Shown: positions 43,307-50,825 of the stretch, piece by piece
Numbering within the stretch: position 1 is the stretch's first letter
Layout: each line of letters opens with the position of its first letter
Assembly: GCF_003259365.1 (NCBI RefSeq)
Contig: NZ_QLLY01000005.1
Location: forward strand, 479,709 to 543,708
Source of the DNA: Streptomyces sp. PsTaAH-137
Lineage (GTDB): Bacteria > Actinomycetota > Actinomycetes > Streptomycetales > Streptomycetaceae
DNA: 64,000 bases
Reading direction: 5' to 3'
Translations under genes and position numbers: made by a program
The notes under the pieces: model-generated
Database searches by the model: none
Seen by the model: the letters and a program-made list of their open reading frames with translations, nothing else
What the model was told of the DNA's origin: nothing

Positions 43307-43990
43307 TCAGCCGAGGTCCGGGATGCGCCAGTCGATCGGCTCGTGGCCCTGGGCCGCCACCGCCTCGTTGATCTGCGTGAAGGGCTGCGAGCCGAAGAAC
43401 TTCTTCGCGGACAGCGGCGAGGGGTGCGCGCCCTTCACGACGATGTGCCGGTCGGTGTCGATGAGCGGGAGCTTCTTCTGCGCGTAGTTCCCCCACAGCA
43501 CGAAGACCGCCGGGTCGGGCCGGTCGGCGACGGAGCGGATCACGGCGTCCGTGAACTTCTCCCAGCCCTTGCCCTTGTGCGAATTGGCCTCTCCGGCCCG
43601 CACCGTGAGCACCGCGTTCAGCAGCAGGACGCCCTGCTGGGCCCACGGCATCAGGTAGCCGTTGTCCGGAATGGGGGTGCCCAGCTCGGCCTGCATCTCC
43701 TTGTAGATGTTGCGCAGCGAGGGCGGGGTCTTCACCCCGGGGCGCACCGAGAAGCACAGGCCGTGCCCCTGGCCCTCGCCGTGGTAGGGGTCCTGGCCGA
43801 GGACGAGGACCTTGACCCGGTCGTACGGTGTGGCGTCGAGCGCGGCGAAGACCTGCTCGCGCGGCGGGTAGACGGGACCCTGGGCGCGCTCCTCCTCGAC
43901 GAACTCGGTGAGCTCCTTGAAGTAGGGCTTCTGGAGTTCCTCGCCGAGGACGCCGCGCCAGGACTCGGGCAGCATCGCGGTGTCGGTCAC
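43307..43990 (-). CDS. ung: uracil-DNA glycosylase, family 1
   Basis: This 227-residue repair enzyme removes uracil from DNA. Motif A, GQDPYHG (residues 65-71, catalytic Asp67), FSVRPGVKTPPSLRNIYKE near residue 80, LLLNAVLTVRAGEANSHKGKGWE near residue 121 and motif B HPSPLSAKKFFG near residue 190 are all intact. The length is normal for the family. It is monocistronic. Several Streptomyces carry two Ung copies, so this may be one of a pair. Confidence 0.96.
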   Translation of the reverse strand: MTDTAMLPESWRGVLGEELQKPYFKELTEFVEEERAQGPVYPPREQVFAALDATPYDRVKVLVLGQDPYHGEGQGHGLCFSVRPGVKTPPSLRNIYKEMQAELGTPIPDNGYLMPWAQQGVLLLNAVLTVRAGEANSHKGKGWEKFTDAVIRSVADRPDPAVFVLWGNYAQKKLPLIDTDRHIVVKGAHPSPLSAKKFFGSQPFTQINEAVAAQGHEPIDWRIPDLG

Positions 43991-44107
43991 GTCAACAACC
44001 TCCGGGGTACGAGCACTTGCACAGCCGCGCGCGCCGTCATGACACGCACGGCCGCATCGACACCCAAGAACCTACCGGCGGCCACTGACAATCCGGACCG
44101 GCCCCCG

Positions 44108-45685
44108 CTACCAGCTGGTCTTGCGCTCCAGCTCCCACATCAACATGATCGTCGACGGGTCGAGGGCCCGCTCGCCGCCGGCGATCTCCTCGCTCGCGGC
44201 GATGTACTGCTTGCCCTGCCACAGCGGCAGCAGCCGGACGTCCTCGGCCATGATCTGCTGGGCCCGTGCGAACTGGCGCACCACCGCGCCGCGGTCGCTC
44301 TCCCGGCGCGACTGCGGCAGCAGCTCGTCGGTGATCTCCCGCGAGACGTACGGCGTACCCACCGCGTTCTCCTCGCCCACGAAGGGGGCGATGAAGTTGT
44401 CCGCGTCGGGGAAGTCGGGGAACCAGCCGCGCCCGAAGACCGGGTACTCGCCCTTGCGGTATCCGGCCTCGAAGGTGTTCCAGGGCCGGCTCTCCAGCTT
44501 GACCTCGAACAGCTTGGACGCCTCCAGCTGCCGCTTCAGCTCCTCGAACTCGGGCTTGGTCGCGGACCCGTACCGGTCGGTGGTGTACCAGAGGGTGAGC
44601 GGTACGGGTTCGTGGATGCCGGCCTTGGAGAGGATCTGCGCGGCCTTGGCCGCGCTCGGCTCGCCGTAGTCGTTGAAGAAGTCGGTGGTGTGCCCGACGA
44701 GGCCCGCCGGGACCATGGAGTAGAGCGGGCTGACGGTGTCCTGGTACACGGTGTGGGCGATGGCGCCCCGGTCGACGACCTGCGCGACGGCCTGGCGCAC
44801 CGCCTTCTTGGCCACCCACGGGTCCTGGGGATTGAAGACCAGGTAGCTGGTCTCCATGCCCGCGCCCTCGACGAGCTGGAGGTCCTTGTCGTTCTTCTTG
44901 TCCTGGAGCTTCACCGCGTCGGAGGCGGCGAGACCGCGGAAGGTGACGTCGATCTTCTTCGACCGCAGGGCGGCGACCATGTCGGACGAGGACGTGAAGT
45001 AGCGGATCGTCACGGCGGCGTTCTTGCGGTCCGCGAAGCCCTTGTACGCGTCGTTCTTGACCAGCTCGGCCTTGTCGCCGGGGCTGTAGGACTTCAGCGT
45101 GTACGGGCCCGAGCCGGACACCTCGCGGTCCGTGCGGACGGACTTGGCCGGGTAGTCGTCGGGGTCGACGATCGACATGGCCGGGGTGGCGAGCACGTAC
45201 GGGAACGTGGCGTCGGCCTTCTTCAGATGAAACGTCACATCACGATCGCCCTGCGTCGTGACGCGGTCGAGGCTGCCGAGCAGCCCCTCGGGGCCGCCCT
45301 TGACCCCGATCGTCCGGATCCGGTCGATGGAGTACTTCACGGCGGCGGCGTCGAGGGTGTCCCCGTCGGAGAACGTCATGTCCTCCCGCAGCCGGCAGTG
45401 GTACAGGCGGTTGCCGGTGCCCTTGAAGGAGCACTCGGCCGCGTCCGCCTCGGGCTGGGCGGCGCCGGAGGGGAAGGCGACGAGCGTCTGGTACACGTTC
45501 CGGAACAGCTCCCACGAGCCGTCCCAGGACGCGGCGGGATCCAGCGTGCTGGGCGCGCTGGTGGTGCCCACCACGATCGGTTTCTCGTCCTCGGAGTCGC
45601 TCGCGTTCACCACCCCGCACCCGGCCAGCAGGGGTATGAACGTAGTCGCCGCCAACACGCGGGGGGCAAGCAACCGTCTGAACAC
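44108..45685 (-). CDS. ABC transporter substrate-binding lipoprotein, family 5 (peptide type)
   Basis: This 525-residue lipoprotein has lipobox LLAGC near residue 21. The mature part is a dipeptide/oligopeptide binding protein: IVVGTTSAPSTLDPAASWDGSWELFRNVYQTLV near residue 38, DMTFSDGDTLDAAAVKYSIDRIR near residue 103 and SGSGPYTLKSYSPGD near residue 180. GTG at 45685 is spaced seven bases from GAGGAG and is preferred over the GTG at 45691, which sits against it. No permease or ATPase is adjacent, so it is an orphan binding protein; its ligand is unknown. Confidence 0.87.
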   Translation of the reverse strand: MFRRLLAPRVLAATTFIPLLAGCGVVNASDSEDEKPIVVGTTSAPSTLDPAASWDGSWELFRNVYQTLVAFPSGAAQPEADAAECSFKGTGNRLYHCRLREDMTFSDGDTLDAAAVKYSIDRIRTIGVKGGPEGLLGSLDRVTTQGDRDVTFHLKKADATFPYVLATPAMSIVDPDDYPAKSVRTDREVSGSGPYTLKSYSPGDKAELVKNDAYKGFADRKNAAVTIRYFTSSSDMVAALRSKKIDVTFRGLAASDAVKLQDKKNDKDLQLVEGAGMETSYLVFNPQDPWVAKKAVRQAVAQVVDRGAIAHTVYQDTVSPLYSMVPAGLVGHTTDFFNDYGEPSAAKAAQILSKAGIHEPVPLTLWYTTDRYGSATKPEFEELKRQLEASKLFEVKLESRPWNTFEAGYRKGEYPVFGRGWFPDFPDADNFIAPFVGEENAVGTPYVSREITDELLPQSRRESDRGAVVRQFARAQQIMAEDVRLLPLWQGKQYIAASEEIAGGERALDPSTIMLMWELERKTSW

Positions 45686-45735
45686 GCGCACGCTCCTCGT
45701 TCGGCCATGCCATGGGGATCGGCAGACCATATCGC

Positions 45736-45775
45736 AGTGCCCCACCGGATCAACTACCTGATCCGGCGGGGCACT
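45736..45775 (-). terminator. long hairpin terminator downstream of the SDR gene pair
   Basis: Seventeen-base arms (45736-45752 AGTGCCCCACCGGATCA; 45759-45775) pair with a single mismatch around a six-base loop. The position, between the SDR stop at 45820 and the following gene start, fits the end of the leftward SDR operon. Confidence 0.75.
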
Positions 45776-45819
45776 TGAGCTGCGAGAGGTTTGTCTGTTG
45801 ACGCCCAGAATCTGACGCG

Positions 45820-46572
45820 TCAGGCGACGCCCGCGTTGAGGAAGATGCCGCCGTCGACGACGAGCGTCTGCCCGGTGATCCAGTCCGACTGGGCCGAGGT
45901 GAGGAACGCGGCGGCGCCGCCGATGTCCTCCGGCACGCCGAGCCGGCCCAGCGGGTAGGCGGCCGCGGCCTCGGCCTCCCGGCCCTCGTAGAGCGCCTGG
46001 GCGAACTTGGTCTTCACGACGGCCGGGGCGATCGAGTTGACCCGCACCTTCGGCGCGAACTCGTGCGCCAGCTGGAGCGTGAGGTTGACCATGGCGGCCT
46101 TGCTGATGCCGTACGCGCCGATGAACGGCGAGGCGGAGACCCCGGCGACGGACGCGATGTTGACGATCGCGCCGCCGTTCTCCTTCTGCCATGCCCGGTA
46201 CGTCTGCTGCGCGAAGCCGAGCGCCGAGACGACGTTGGTCTCGAAGACCTTCCTGGCGACGTTGAGGTCGAGCTCGGCGATCGGGCCGAACACGGGGTTC
46301 GTACCGGCGTTGTTGACGAGGAAGTCGACGCGGCCGAACGCCTCCATGGTGCGCTCGACGGCGGTGGCCTGGTGGGCCTCGTCGTGCGCCTTTCCGGCCA
46401 CGTAGATCGCGCGGTCGGAACCGAGCTTCTCCACGGCCTCCTTGAGCGCGTCCTCACCGCGGCCGGTGATGCACACGCGGTCGCCGCGCGCGACGAGCGC
46501 CTCGGCGATGCCGTAGCCGATGCCCCGGCTGGCGCCGGTGACGAGGGCGACCTTGCCCGAGATTTCAGTCAT
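45820..46572 (-). CDS. SDR family oxidoreductase (3-oxoacyl-ACP reductase-like)
   Basis: This 250-residue SDR has TGASRGIGYG (near residue 13), NNAGTNPVFGPI near residue 86, the serine region NIASVAGVSASPFIGAYGISKAAM (Y and K) near residue 136 and a closing TGQTLVVDGGIFLNAG. It follows the FabG-like gene in the same direction with only 17 bases between, so they are an operon. The pair may catalyse related steps in acyl or ketone reduction. The specific substrate is unknown. Confidence 0.88.
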   Translation of the reverse strand: MTEISGKVALVTGASRGIGYGIAEALVARGDRVCITGRGEDALKEAVEKLGSDRAIYVAGKAHDEAHQATAVERTMEAFGRVDFLVNNAGTNPVFGPIAELDLNVARKVFETNVVSALGFAQQTYRAWQKENGGAIVNIASVAGVSASPFIGAYGISKAAMVNLTLQLAHEFAPKVRVNSIAPAVVKTKFAQALYEGREAEAAAAYPLGRLGVPEDIGGAAAFLTSAQSDWITGQTLVVDGGIFLNAGVA

Positions 46573-46589
46573 GTCCGTTGTCCCCAGCC

Positions 46590-47351
46590 TTAGTTGAGCG
46601 GTCCGCCGGCCACGTACATGACCTGGCCGGAGACAAAGCCGGCCGCCTCGCCCGTGAAGAAGGCGATGGCGTTGGCGATGTCCTCGGGACGGCCCACGCG
46701 CTGCACCGGGATCTGGGTGGCGGCGGCCGCCTGGAACTCCTCGAAGCCCATGCCGACGCGCTCGGCGGTGGCCGCCGTCATGTCGGTGACGATGAAGCCC
46801 GGGGCGACGGAGTTGGCGGTGACGCCGAACTTGCCGAGTTCCTTGGCCAGGGTCTTGGTGAAGCCCTGCAGACCGGCCTTGGCGGCGGAGTAGTTGACCT
46901 GGCCGCGGTTGCCGAGCGCCGAGGACGAGGACAGGTTGACGATGCGGCCGAACTTGGCGTCCACCATGTGCTTCTGGACGGCCTTCGACATCAGGAACGC
47001 GCCACGCAGGTGCACGTTCATGACGGTGTCCCAGTCCAGGGCGCTCATCTTGAACAGCAGGTTGTCGCGGAGCACGCCCGCGTTGTTGACCAGGATGGTC
47101 GGGGCGCCGAGCTCCTCGGCGATGCGCGCGACGGCGGCCTCGACCTGCGCCTCGTCGGACACGTCGCAGCCCACGGCGAGGGCCTTGCCACCGGCGGCGG
47201 TGATCTTCTCGACGGTGTCCTTGCAGGCGGCCTCGTCGAGGTCGATCACGGCGACGGCGCGGCCCTCTTCGGCCAGACGGATCGCGGTGGCGGCGCCGAT
47301 GCCGCGCGCGGCTCCGGTGACGATCGCTACGCGCTGCTCAGTGGTGGACAT
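46590..47351 (-). CDS. 3-oxoacyl-ACP reductase-like SDR (FabG family)
   Basis: This 253-residue SDR has TGAARGIGAA (near residue 13), CDVSDEAQVEAAV, NNAGVLRDNLLFKM near residue 87 and NLSSSSALGNRGQVNYSAAKAGLQGFTKTLAKELG near residue 138. VNYSAAKAG is the FabG-type active site. The RDNLL segment is characteristic of FabG4-like reductases. ATG at 47351 with GAGGAG upstream is preferred over an extension. It forms an operon with the downstream SDR. Confidence 0.9.
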   Translation of the reverse strand: MSTTEQRVAIVTGAARGIGAATAIRLAEEGRAVAVIDLDEAACKDTVEKITAAGGKALAVGCDVSDEAQVEAAVARIAEELGAPTILVNNAGVLRDNLLFKMSALDWDTVMNVHLRGAFLMSKAVQKHMVDAKFGRIVNLSSSSALGNRGQVNYSAAKAGLQGFTKTLAKELGKFGVTANSVAPGFIVTDMTAATAERVGMGFEEFQAAAATQIPVQRVGRPEDIANAIAFFTGEAAGFVSGQVMYVAGGPLN

Positions 47352-47486
47352 GCTCTTCGGTCTCCTCGCCCTAGAGGTCGGCTGCTCGGCTGGGAAGTCG
47401 CTGAGCAACCGCTTAGTACCCTGTGCGTGTGACGCTAGAAGTCCTGACACCCGGTGTCAACGTACCCACCGGGTGCCTCTGATCAC

Positions 47487-47879
47487 TCAGCGCACCAGAA
47501 GGGTGAGCAGCCGGTGCGCCTCGGCCTCCGGATCGCTGGTCAGACCGGTGTGCACCGGCCCCGGCTGCACCACGGTCGAGCGCGGCGCGACGAGCCAGCG
47601 GTAGCGCCGCCCGGCGTCGTCCGCACCGGCCTGTCCGGCGCCCGCTCCCCCGGCGCAGTGCCGCTCGACGGCGCCGAGCAGGGCCCGCACCCCCGCCACG
47701 TCCGCCTCGGGGTCGAGGGCGAGCAGCCGCGCCTCGTCGAGATGGGTGAGCGCGGTGACGTAGGACCGGGCGCGGCAGTACACGACGACCCCGGCGTTGA
47801 TCTGCTCGCCGCGTTCGACACGGGGCACCACACGCAGCAGGGCGTACTCGAAGACGTCGCGGGTCTCACGCTCGCTCAT
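47487..47879 (-). CDS. DUF3037 domain protein
   Basis: This 130-residue protein has the DUF3037 pattern FEYALLRVVPRVERGEQINAGVVVYCRARSYV (residues 10-41) and EARLLALDPEADV. Function is unknown. Its start overlaps the stop of the HipA-family kinase gene as ATGA, and the two-gene arrangement recurs in actinobacteria, which suggests a functional pair. Confidence 0.85.
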   Translation of the reverse strand: MSERETRDVFEYALLRVVPRVERGEQINAGVVVYCRARSYVTALTHLDEARLLALDPEADVAGVRALLGAVERHCAGGAGAGQAGADDAGRRYRWLVAPRSTVVQPGPVHTGLTSDPEAEAHRLLTLLVR

Positions 47880-48691
47880 CGGCCGGCTCCTTCGTACGTG
47901 ATCCAGCCCGTGGCCCGGGGTGCGGTCGCGGCGGCGCCCTTGGGCAGGTAAATCCGTTCATGAAGGCCCGGGGCGCGTTCGAGCAGGGTCTCCACGTACG
48001 CGCGGCGCACGGCGTCCGGAGTGTCGAACCCGGGCTCGTCGGTCAGCCACACATCGGGCACGTCGGCCGCCGCCTCGGCGAGCAGCTCCTCGGTGACGCG
48101 CGGCGCGAGGTCGGCGGCGGCCGCGGCGAGGTCGGGCCCGAAGGGGGCGAGGGCGTGGTCGGTGGCGTCGTACGGCTTGCCGGCCCAGGCCGGGGCGCCA
48201 CGCCAGTTGTGGTGCCAGATCATGGAGGCGCCATGGTCGATGAGCCACAACTCGCCTTTCCACACGAGCATGTTGGGGTTCCGCCAGGAGCGGTCGACGT
48301 TGTTGATGAGCGCGTCGAACCAGACGATCCGCCCGGCCTGGACCGGGTCGACGGCGTACGCGAGCGGGTCGAAGCCGAGCGCCCGCGGCAGGAACGCCAT
48401 CCCCAGGTTGATGCCGCCACTGTTCTTCAGCAGCCCCTGCACCTCGGTGTCGGGCTCACCGAGCCCGATCACGGGGTCGAGGTCGAGCGCGACCAGACCG
48501 GGCACCCGGAACCCGAGCCGCCGCGCCAGCTGCCCGCAGATCACCTCGGCGACGAGCGTCTTGCGCCCCTGCCCCGCGCCGGTGAACTTCATGACGTACG
48601 TGCCGAGATCATCCGCCTCGACGAGCCCCGGCAGCGAACCGCCCTCACGCAAGGGCGTGACGTAGCGGGTGGCAAGGACCTCTTTCAGCAT
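47876..48691 (-). CDS. HipA-family kinase-fold protein
   Basis: This 271-residue protein has HipA-like kinase features: YVMKFTGAGQGRKTLVAEVICGQLARRLGFRVP near residue 32 (ATP-site Lys), FDALINNVDRSWRNPNMLVWKGELWLIDHGASMIW near residue 147 (catalytic D-x-x-x-x-N and DHG metal site). It lacks the N-terminal HipA domain and a HipB antitoxin; DUF3037 follows instead. HipA kinases phosphorylate translation factors, but this compact group is uncharacterised. ATG at 48691 gives the natural N-terminus. Confidence 0.82.
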   Translation of the reverse strand: MLKEVLATRYVTPLREGGSLPGLVEADDLGTYVMKFTGAGQGRKTLVAEVICGQLARRLGFRVPGLVALDLDPVIGLGEPDTEVQGLLKNSGGINLGMAFLPRALGFDPLAYAVDPVQAGRIVWFDALINNVDRSWRNPNMLVWKGELWLIDHGASMIWHHNWRGAPAWAGKPYDATDHALAPFGPDLAAAAADLAPRVTEELLAEAAADVPDVWLTDEPGFDTPDAVRRAYVETLLERAPGLHERIYLPKGAAATAPRATGWITYEGAGR

Positions 48692-48796
48692 GTTCCCAGG
48701 CCATTCATCTAGTCCACCGTGTAAAAGGCAGCATAGTAACCGAGAGTGATGACAGGCGAGGAGCGGCCGCGTGCCGCCCCGCACCCGGGTGCACCG

Positions 48797-49117
48797 TCAT
48801 CCACCGAGACCGGGCAGGAGCACCAGACCGATCAGGACGACCGGCGCGAGCACCATCGTCGACACGTGGGCGAGCAGGGCCCTCGGCATCCGCAGCACGG
48901 CGAAGGACACCGCACCCACCACCAGCCAGCCGACATACAGCTTCCCGGCGGACTGCCAGGCGGTGGTCTCCTCCGCCCGGGTGGTCGGGTCATGGCCGAT
49001 GACGCCGACGGCCATCAGGAGCACCACGGCGCACACGAGCAGGTCACCGAGAACGGCGATCACGGCGACGGGCCGGTCGGTCAACTTGCCCTGCGCCCAG
49101 GGGCGTATCTCGCTCAT
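48797..49117 (-). CDS. small integral membrane protein, unknown function
   Basis: This 106-residue protein has three predicted helices (VAVIAVLGDLLVCAVVLLMAVGV; LYVGWLVVGAVSFAVL; STMVLAPVVLIGLVLLPG) with short polar loops. The N-terminus is MSEIRPWAQGKL. It starts at ATG 49117; the upstream in-frame extension is Arg-rich noise. It diverges from the isochorismatase-fold operon. The family is not recognised. Confidence 0.68.
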   Translation of the reverse strand: MSEIRPWAQGKLTDRPVAVIAVLGDLLVCAVVLLMAVGVIGHDPTTRAEETTAWQSAGKLYVGWLVVGAVSFAVLRMPRALLAHVSTMVLAPVVLIGLVLLPGLGG

Positions 49118-49243
49118 GCGACCGGAGCCTATCCACTCCCGGAGCCGCCCCACGGGCCCAGCGCCCCGGGCCCGGCGAGCACCGACCCGAACCGCCCGAG
49201 CCGCACGTCCCGCCACCCCGCGCATGTCGGTATCTGCATGTTA

Positions 49244-49279
49244 GACGTCATTGCCGACGTCACAGCGGGGTCATAGCGT
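49244..49279 (+). promoter_or_regulatory. candidate promoter with GACGTC repeats for the hydrolase operon
   Basis: TTGCCG (49251-49256) and TAGCGT (49274-49279) are 17 bases apart, a good sigma-70-type spacing about 70 bases before the first hydrolase gene. Two GACGTCA elements (49244 and 49256), each containing the palindrome GACGTC, overlap the -35 region 12 bases apart and may be a regulator site. Confidence 0.5.
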
Positions 49280-49347
49280 GGTGAACGCGGCCCGGTGGAA
49301 CACCGCGGGCCGGCCTCTCCCACGCAACTCCTGAAGGCGGTACACCC

Positions 49348-49932
49348 ATGTCCCGAACCACGCTGCGCGAGCTGAACGGCTTCGACCAGACGCCCGCGAC
49401 GCTGGCCGACTCGACGCTGATCCTGATCGACTTCCAGAACACCTACACCCAGGGCGTCATGGAGCTCGACGGCTGGGAGAAGTCCCTCGACGCGGCCGCG
49501 CAGCTGCTGTCCCGGGCGCGCGCCGCCGGCACCAAGGTCGTCCACGTCATCAACGACGGCGGCGAGGGCACCCCGTACGACATCCGGGCGGAGATCGGCC
49601 AGATCCACCCGAAGCTCACCCCGGTCGACGGTGAGCCGGTCGTGGTGAAGCAGGCCCCGAACGCGTTCGTCGGCACCGACCTGGACACCCACCTCAAGGA
49701 GGGCCAGGACGTCGTCATCGCGGGCTGGATGACCCACATGTGCGTGGCGTTCACCGCCCAGGGCGCGTTCCTCAACGGCAACCGGCCGACCGTCGTCGCC
49801 GAGGCCACCGCGACCCGCTCGCTGCCGGTCGCCGGCACCGACCTCGACGCCTGCCAGGTGCACTACAGCGCGCTGGCCACCATCGCCGACCTCTACGGCG
49901 TCGTGGTCGGCACGCAGAAGGAGATCGTCTGA
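49348..49932 (+). CDS. isochorismatase-fold cysteine hydrolase, cytoplasmic
   Basis: This 194-residue enzyme has the cysteine hydrolase triad: Asp in LILIDFQ (D28), Lys in VVKQAPNAF (K101) and Cys in GWMTHMCVAFT (C132). The cis-peptide region and GTDLD motif are normal. The family covers isochorismatase, nicotinamidase and N-carbamoyl hydrolases (YcaC-like); which reaction applies is unknown. It has no signal peptide. Its stop overlaps the start of the lipoprotein paralogue (TGATG), so both are made together. Confidence 0.9.
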   Translation: MSRTTLRELNGFDQTPATLADSTLILIDFQNTYTQGVMELDGWEKSLDAAAQLLSRARAAGTKVVHVINDGGEGTPYDIRAEIGQIHPKLTPVDGEPVVVKQAPNAFVGTDLDTHLKEGQDVVIAGWMTHMCVAFTAQGAFLNGNRPTVVAEATATRSLPVAGTDLDACQVHYSALATIADLYGVVVGTQKEIV

Positions 49933-50648
49933 TGAAGCTGCTCCGTCCGGCCGCCGCGCTGGCCGCCGCCGCCGTGCTCGCCGTCACGCTGTCGGCCTGC
50001 GGCGGCGACTCCGAGGCCGCCACCCGCGCCGACGGCGGCAAGAAGCCCGCCGCGACGAACCACGCCGAGGACACCACGACGCTGCGGCAGCTGATGAAGC
50101 TGGACGAGACGCCCGCGAAGCTGTCCGACGCCACGCTGGTTCTCGTCGACTACCAGAACGTGTACACCGGCGGCCCGATGGAGCTGACCGGCTGGCGCGC
50201 CGCCGTCAAGAACACCGAGGCGCTCCTGGAGCGGGCCCGCGCGGCGCACACGCCCGTCGTCCACATCGTGGAGAAGGGCTACGACCTGAAGTCGAAGGCG
50301 GGACAGATCATCCCGGCGCTCAAGCCCGCCAAGGGCGAGACGGTCGTCGAGAAGGCCGTCCCCAACGGCTTCCACGACACCGACCTCGACGCGGTGCTGA
50401 AGAAGACCGGCCGCAAGAACGTCATCATCGCCGGGTTCATGACCCACATGTGCACCCTGTTCACCACCGAGGGAGCCGTCTATCACGGCTACCGCCCGAC
50501 CGTGGTCGGCGACGCCTCCGCGACCCGCCCGCTCCCGGTCAACGGCAATCCGCGGGGCATCCCGGCCCAGCAGGTGCACGAAGCCGCGCTCGCCACGATC
50601 CAGGACCGCTTCGGCGTGGTCGTGCCGAAGCAGCGCGACATCAAGTAG
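49932..50648 (+). CDS. isochorismatase-fold hydrolase exported as a lipoprotein
   Basis: This 238-residue protein starts with a signal peptide and lipobox LSAC (C23), a linker, then the same hydrolase fold as the preceding gene. The triad residues are D73 (LVLVDYQ), K141 (VVEKAVPNGF) and C174 (GFMTHMCTLFT). The shared LRQLMKLDETPAKLSDATL start shows a tandem duplication in which one copy gained an export signal. Extracytoplasmic isochorismatase-fold enzymes are unusual. The substrate is unknown. Confidence 0.88.
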   Translation: MKLLRPAAALAAAAVLAVTLSACGGDSEAATRADGGKKPAATNHAEDTTTLRQLMKLDETPAKLSDATLVLVDYQNVYTGGPMELTGWRAAVKNTEALLERARAAHTPVVHIVEKGYDLKSKAGQIIPALKPAKGETVVEKAVPNGFHDTDLDAVLKKTGRKNVIIAGFMTHMCTLFTTEGAVYHGYRPTVVGDASATRPLPVNGNPRGIPAQQVHEAALATIQDRFGVVVPKQRDIK

Positions 50649-50670
50649 CCCGCACCCGGCCCCACGCCCG

Positions 50671-50700
50671 GCCGGGGAGGAGCCCCGGCTCCTCCCCGGC
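50671..50700 (+). terminator. perfect hairpin after the lipoprotein hydrolase
   Basis: Arms GCCGGGGAGGAGCC (50671-50684) and GGCTCCTCCCCGGC (50687-50700) are exact complements with a two-base loop, 22 bases after the stop. It may terminate or attenuate transcription before the Tat-exported gene. Confidence 0.65.
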
Positions 50701-50725
50701 TCCTCCCCTCCCTCGCCCCTCTGCT

Positions 50726-50764
50726 CCCCCACATCCCCACATCCCCCCATCCCCCCATCCCCCC
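50726..50764. repeat. C-rich microsatellite
   Basis: A run of CCCC to CCCCCC blocks is separated by ACAT, ACAT, AT and AT. The tract is G-free, lies between the hydrolase terminator and the Tat-protein start, and could be slippage-prone. No partner strand structure was seen. Confidence 0.7.
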
Positions 50765-50825
50765 AACAGAAGGTTCCCCCCATGCCCGATCAGCAGCTCA
50801 CGACATCCAGATGGAGAAGACGAAG

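Noticed and set aside
50726..50764. Possible 6C RNA motif
   Set aside because: Runs of six C are present, but the two paired stems that define that RNA are missing.
50782..50825. Earlier ATG with good spacing before the Tat-exported gene
   Set aside because: It is in another frame, gives a short Arg-rich peptide and overlaps the better-supported ATG at 50826.
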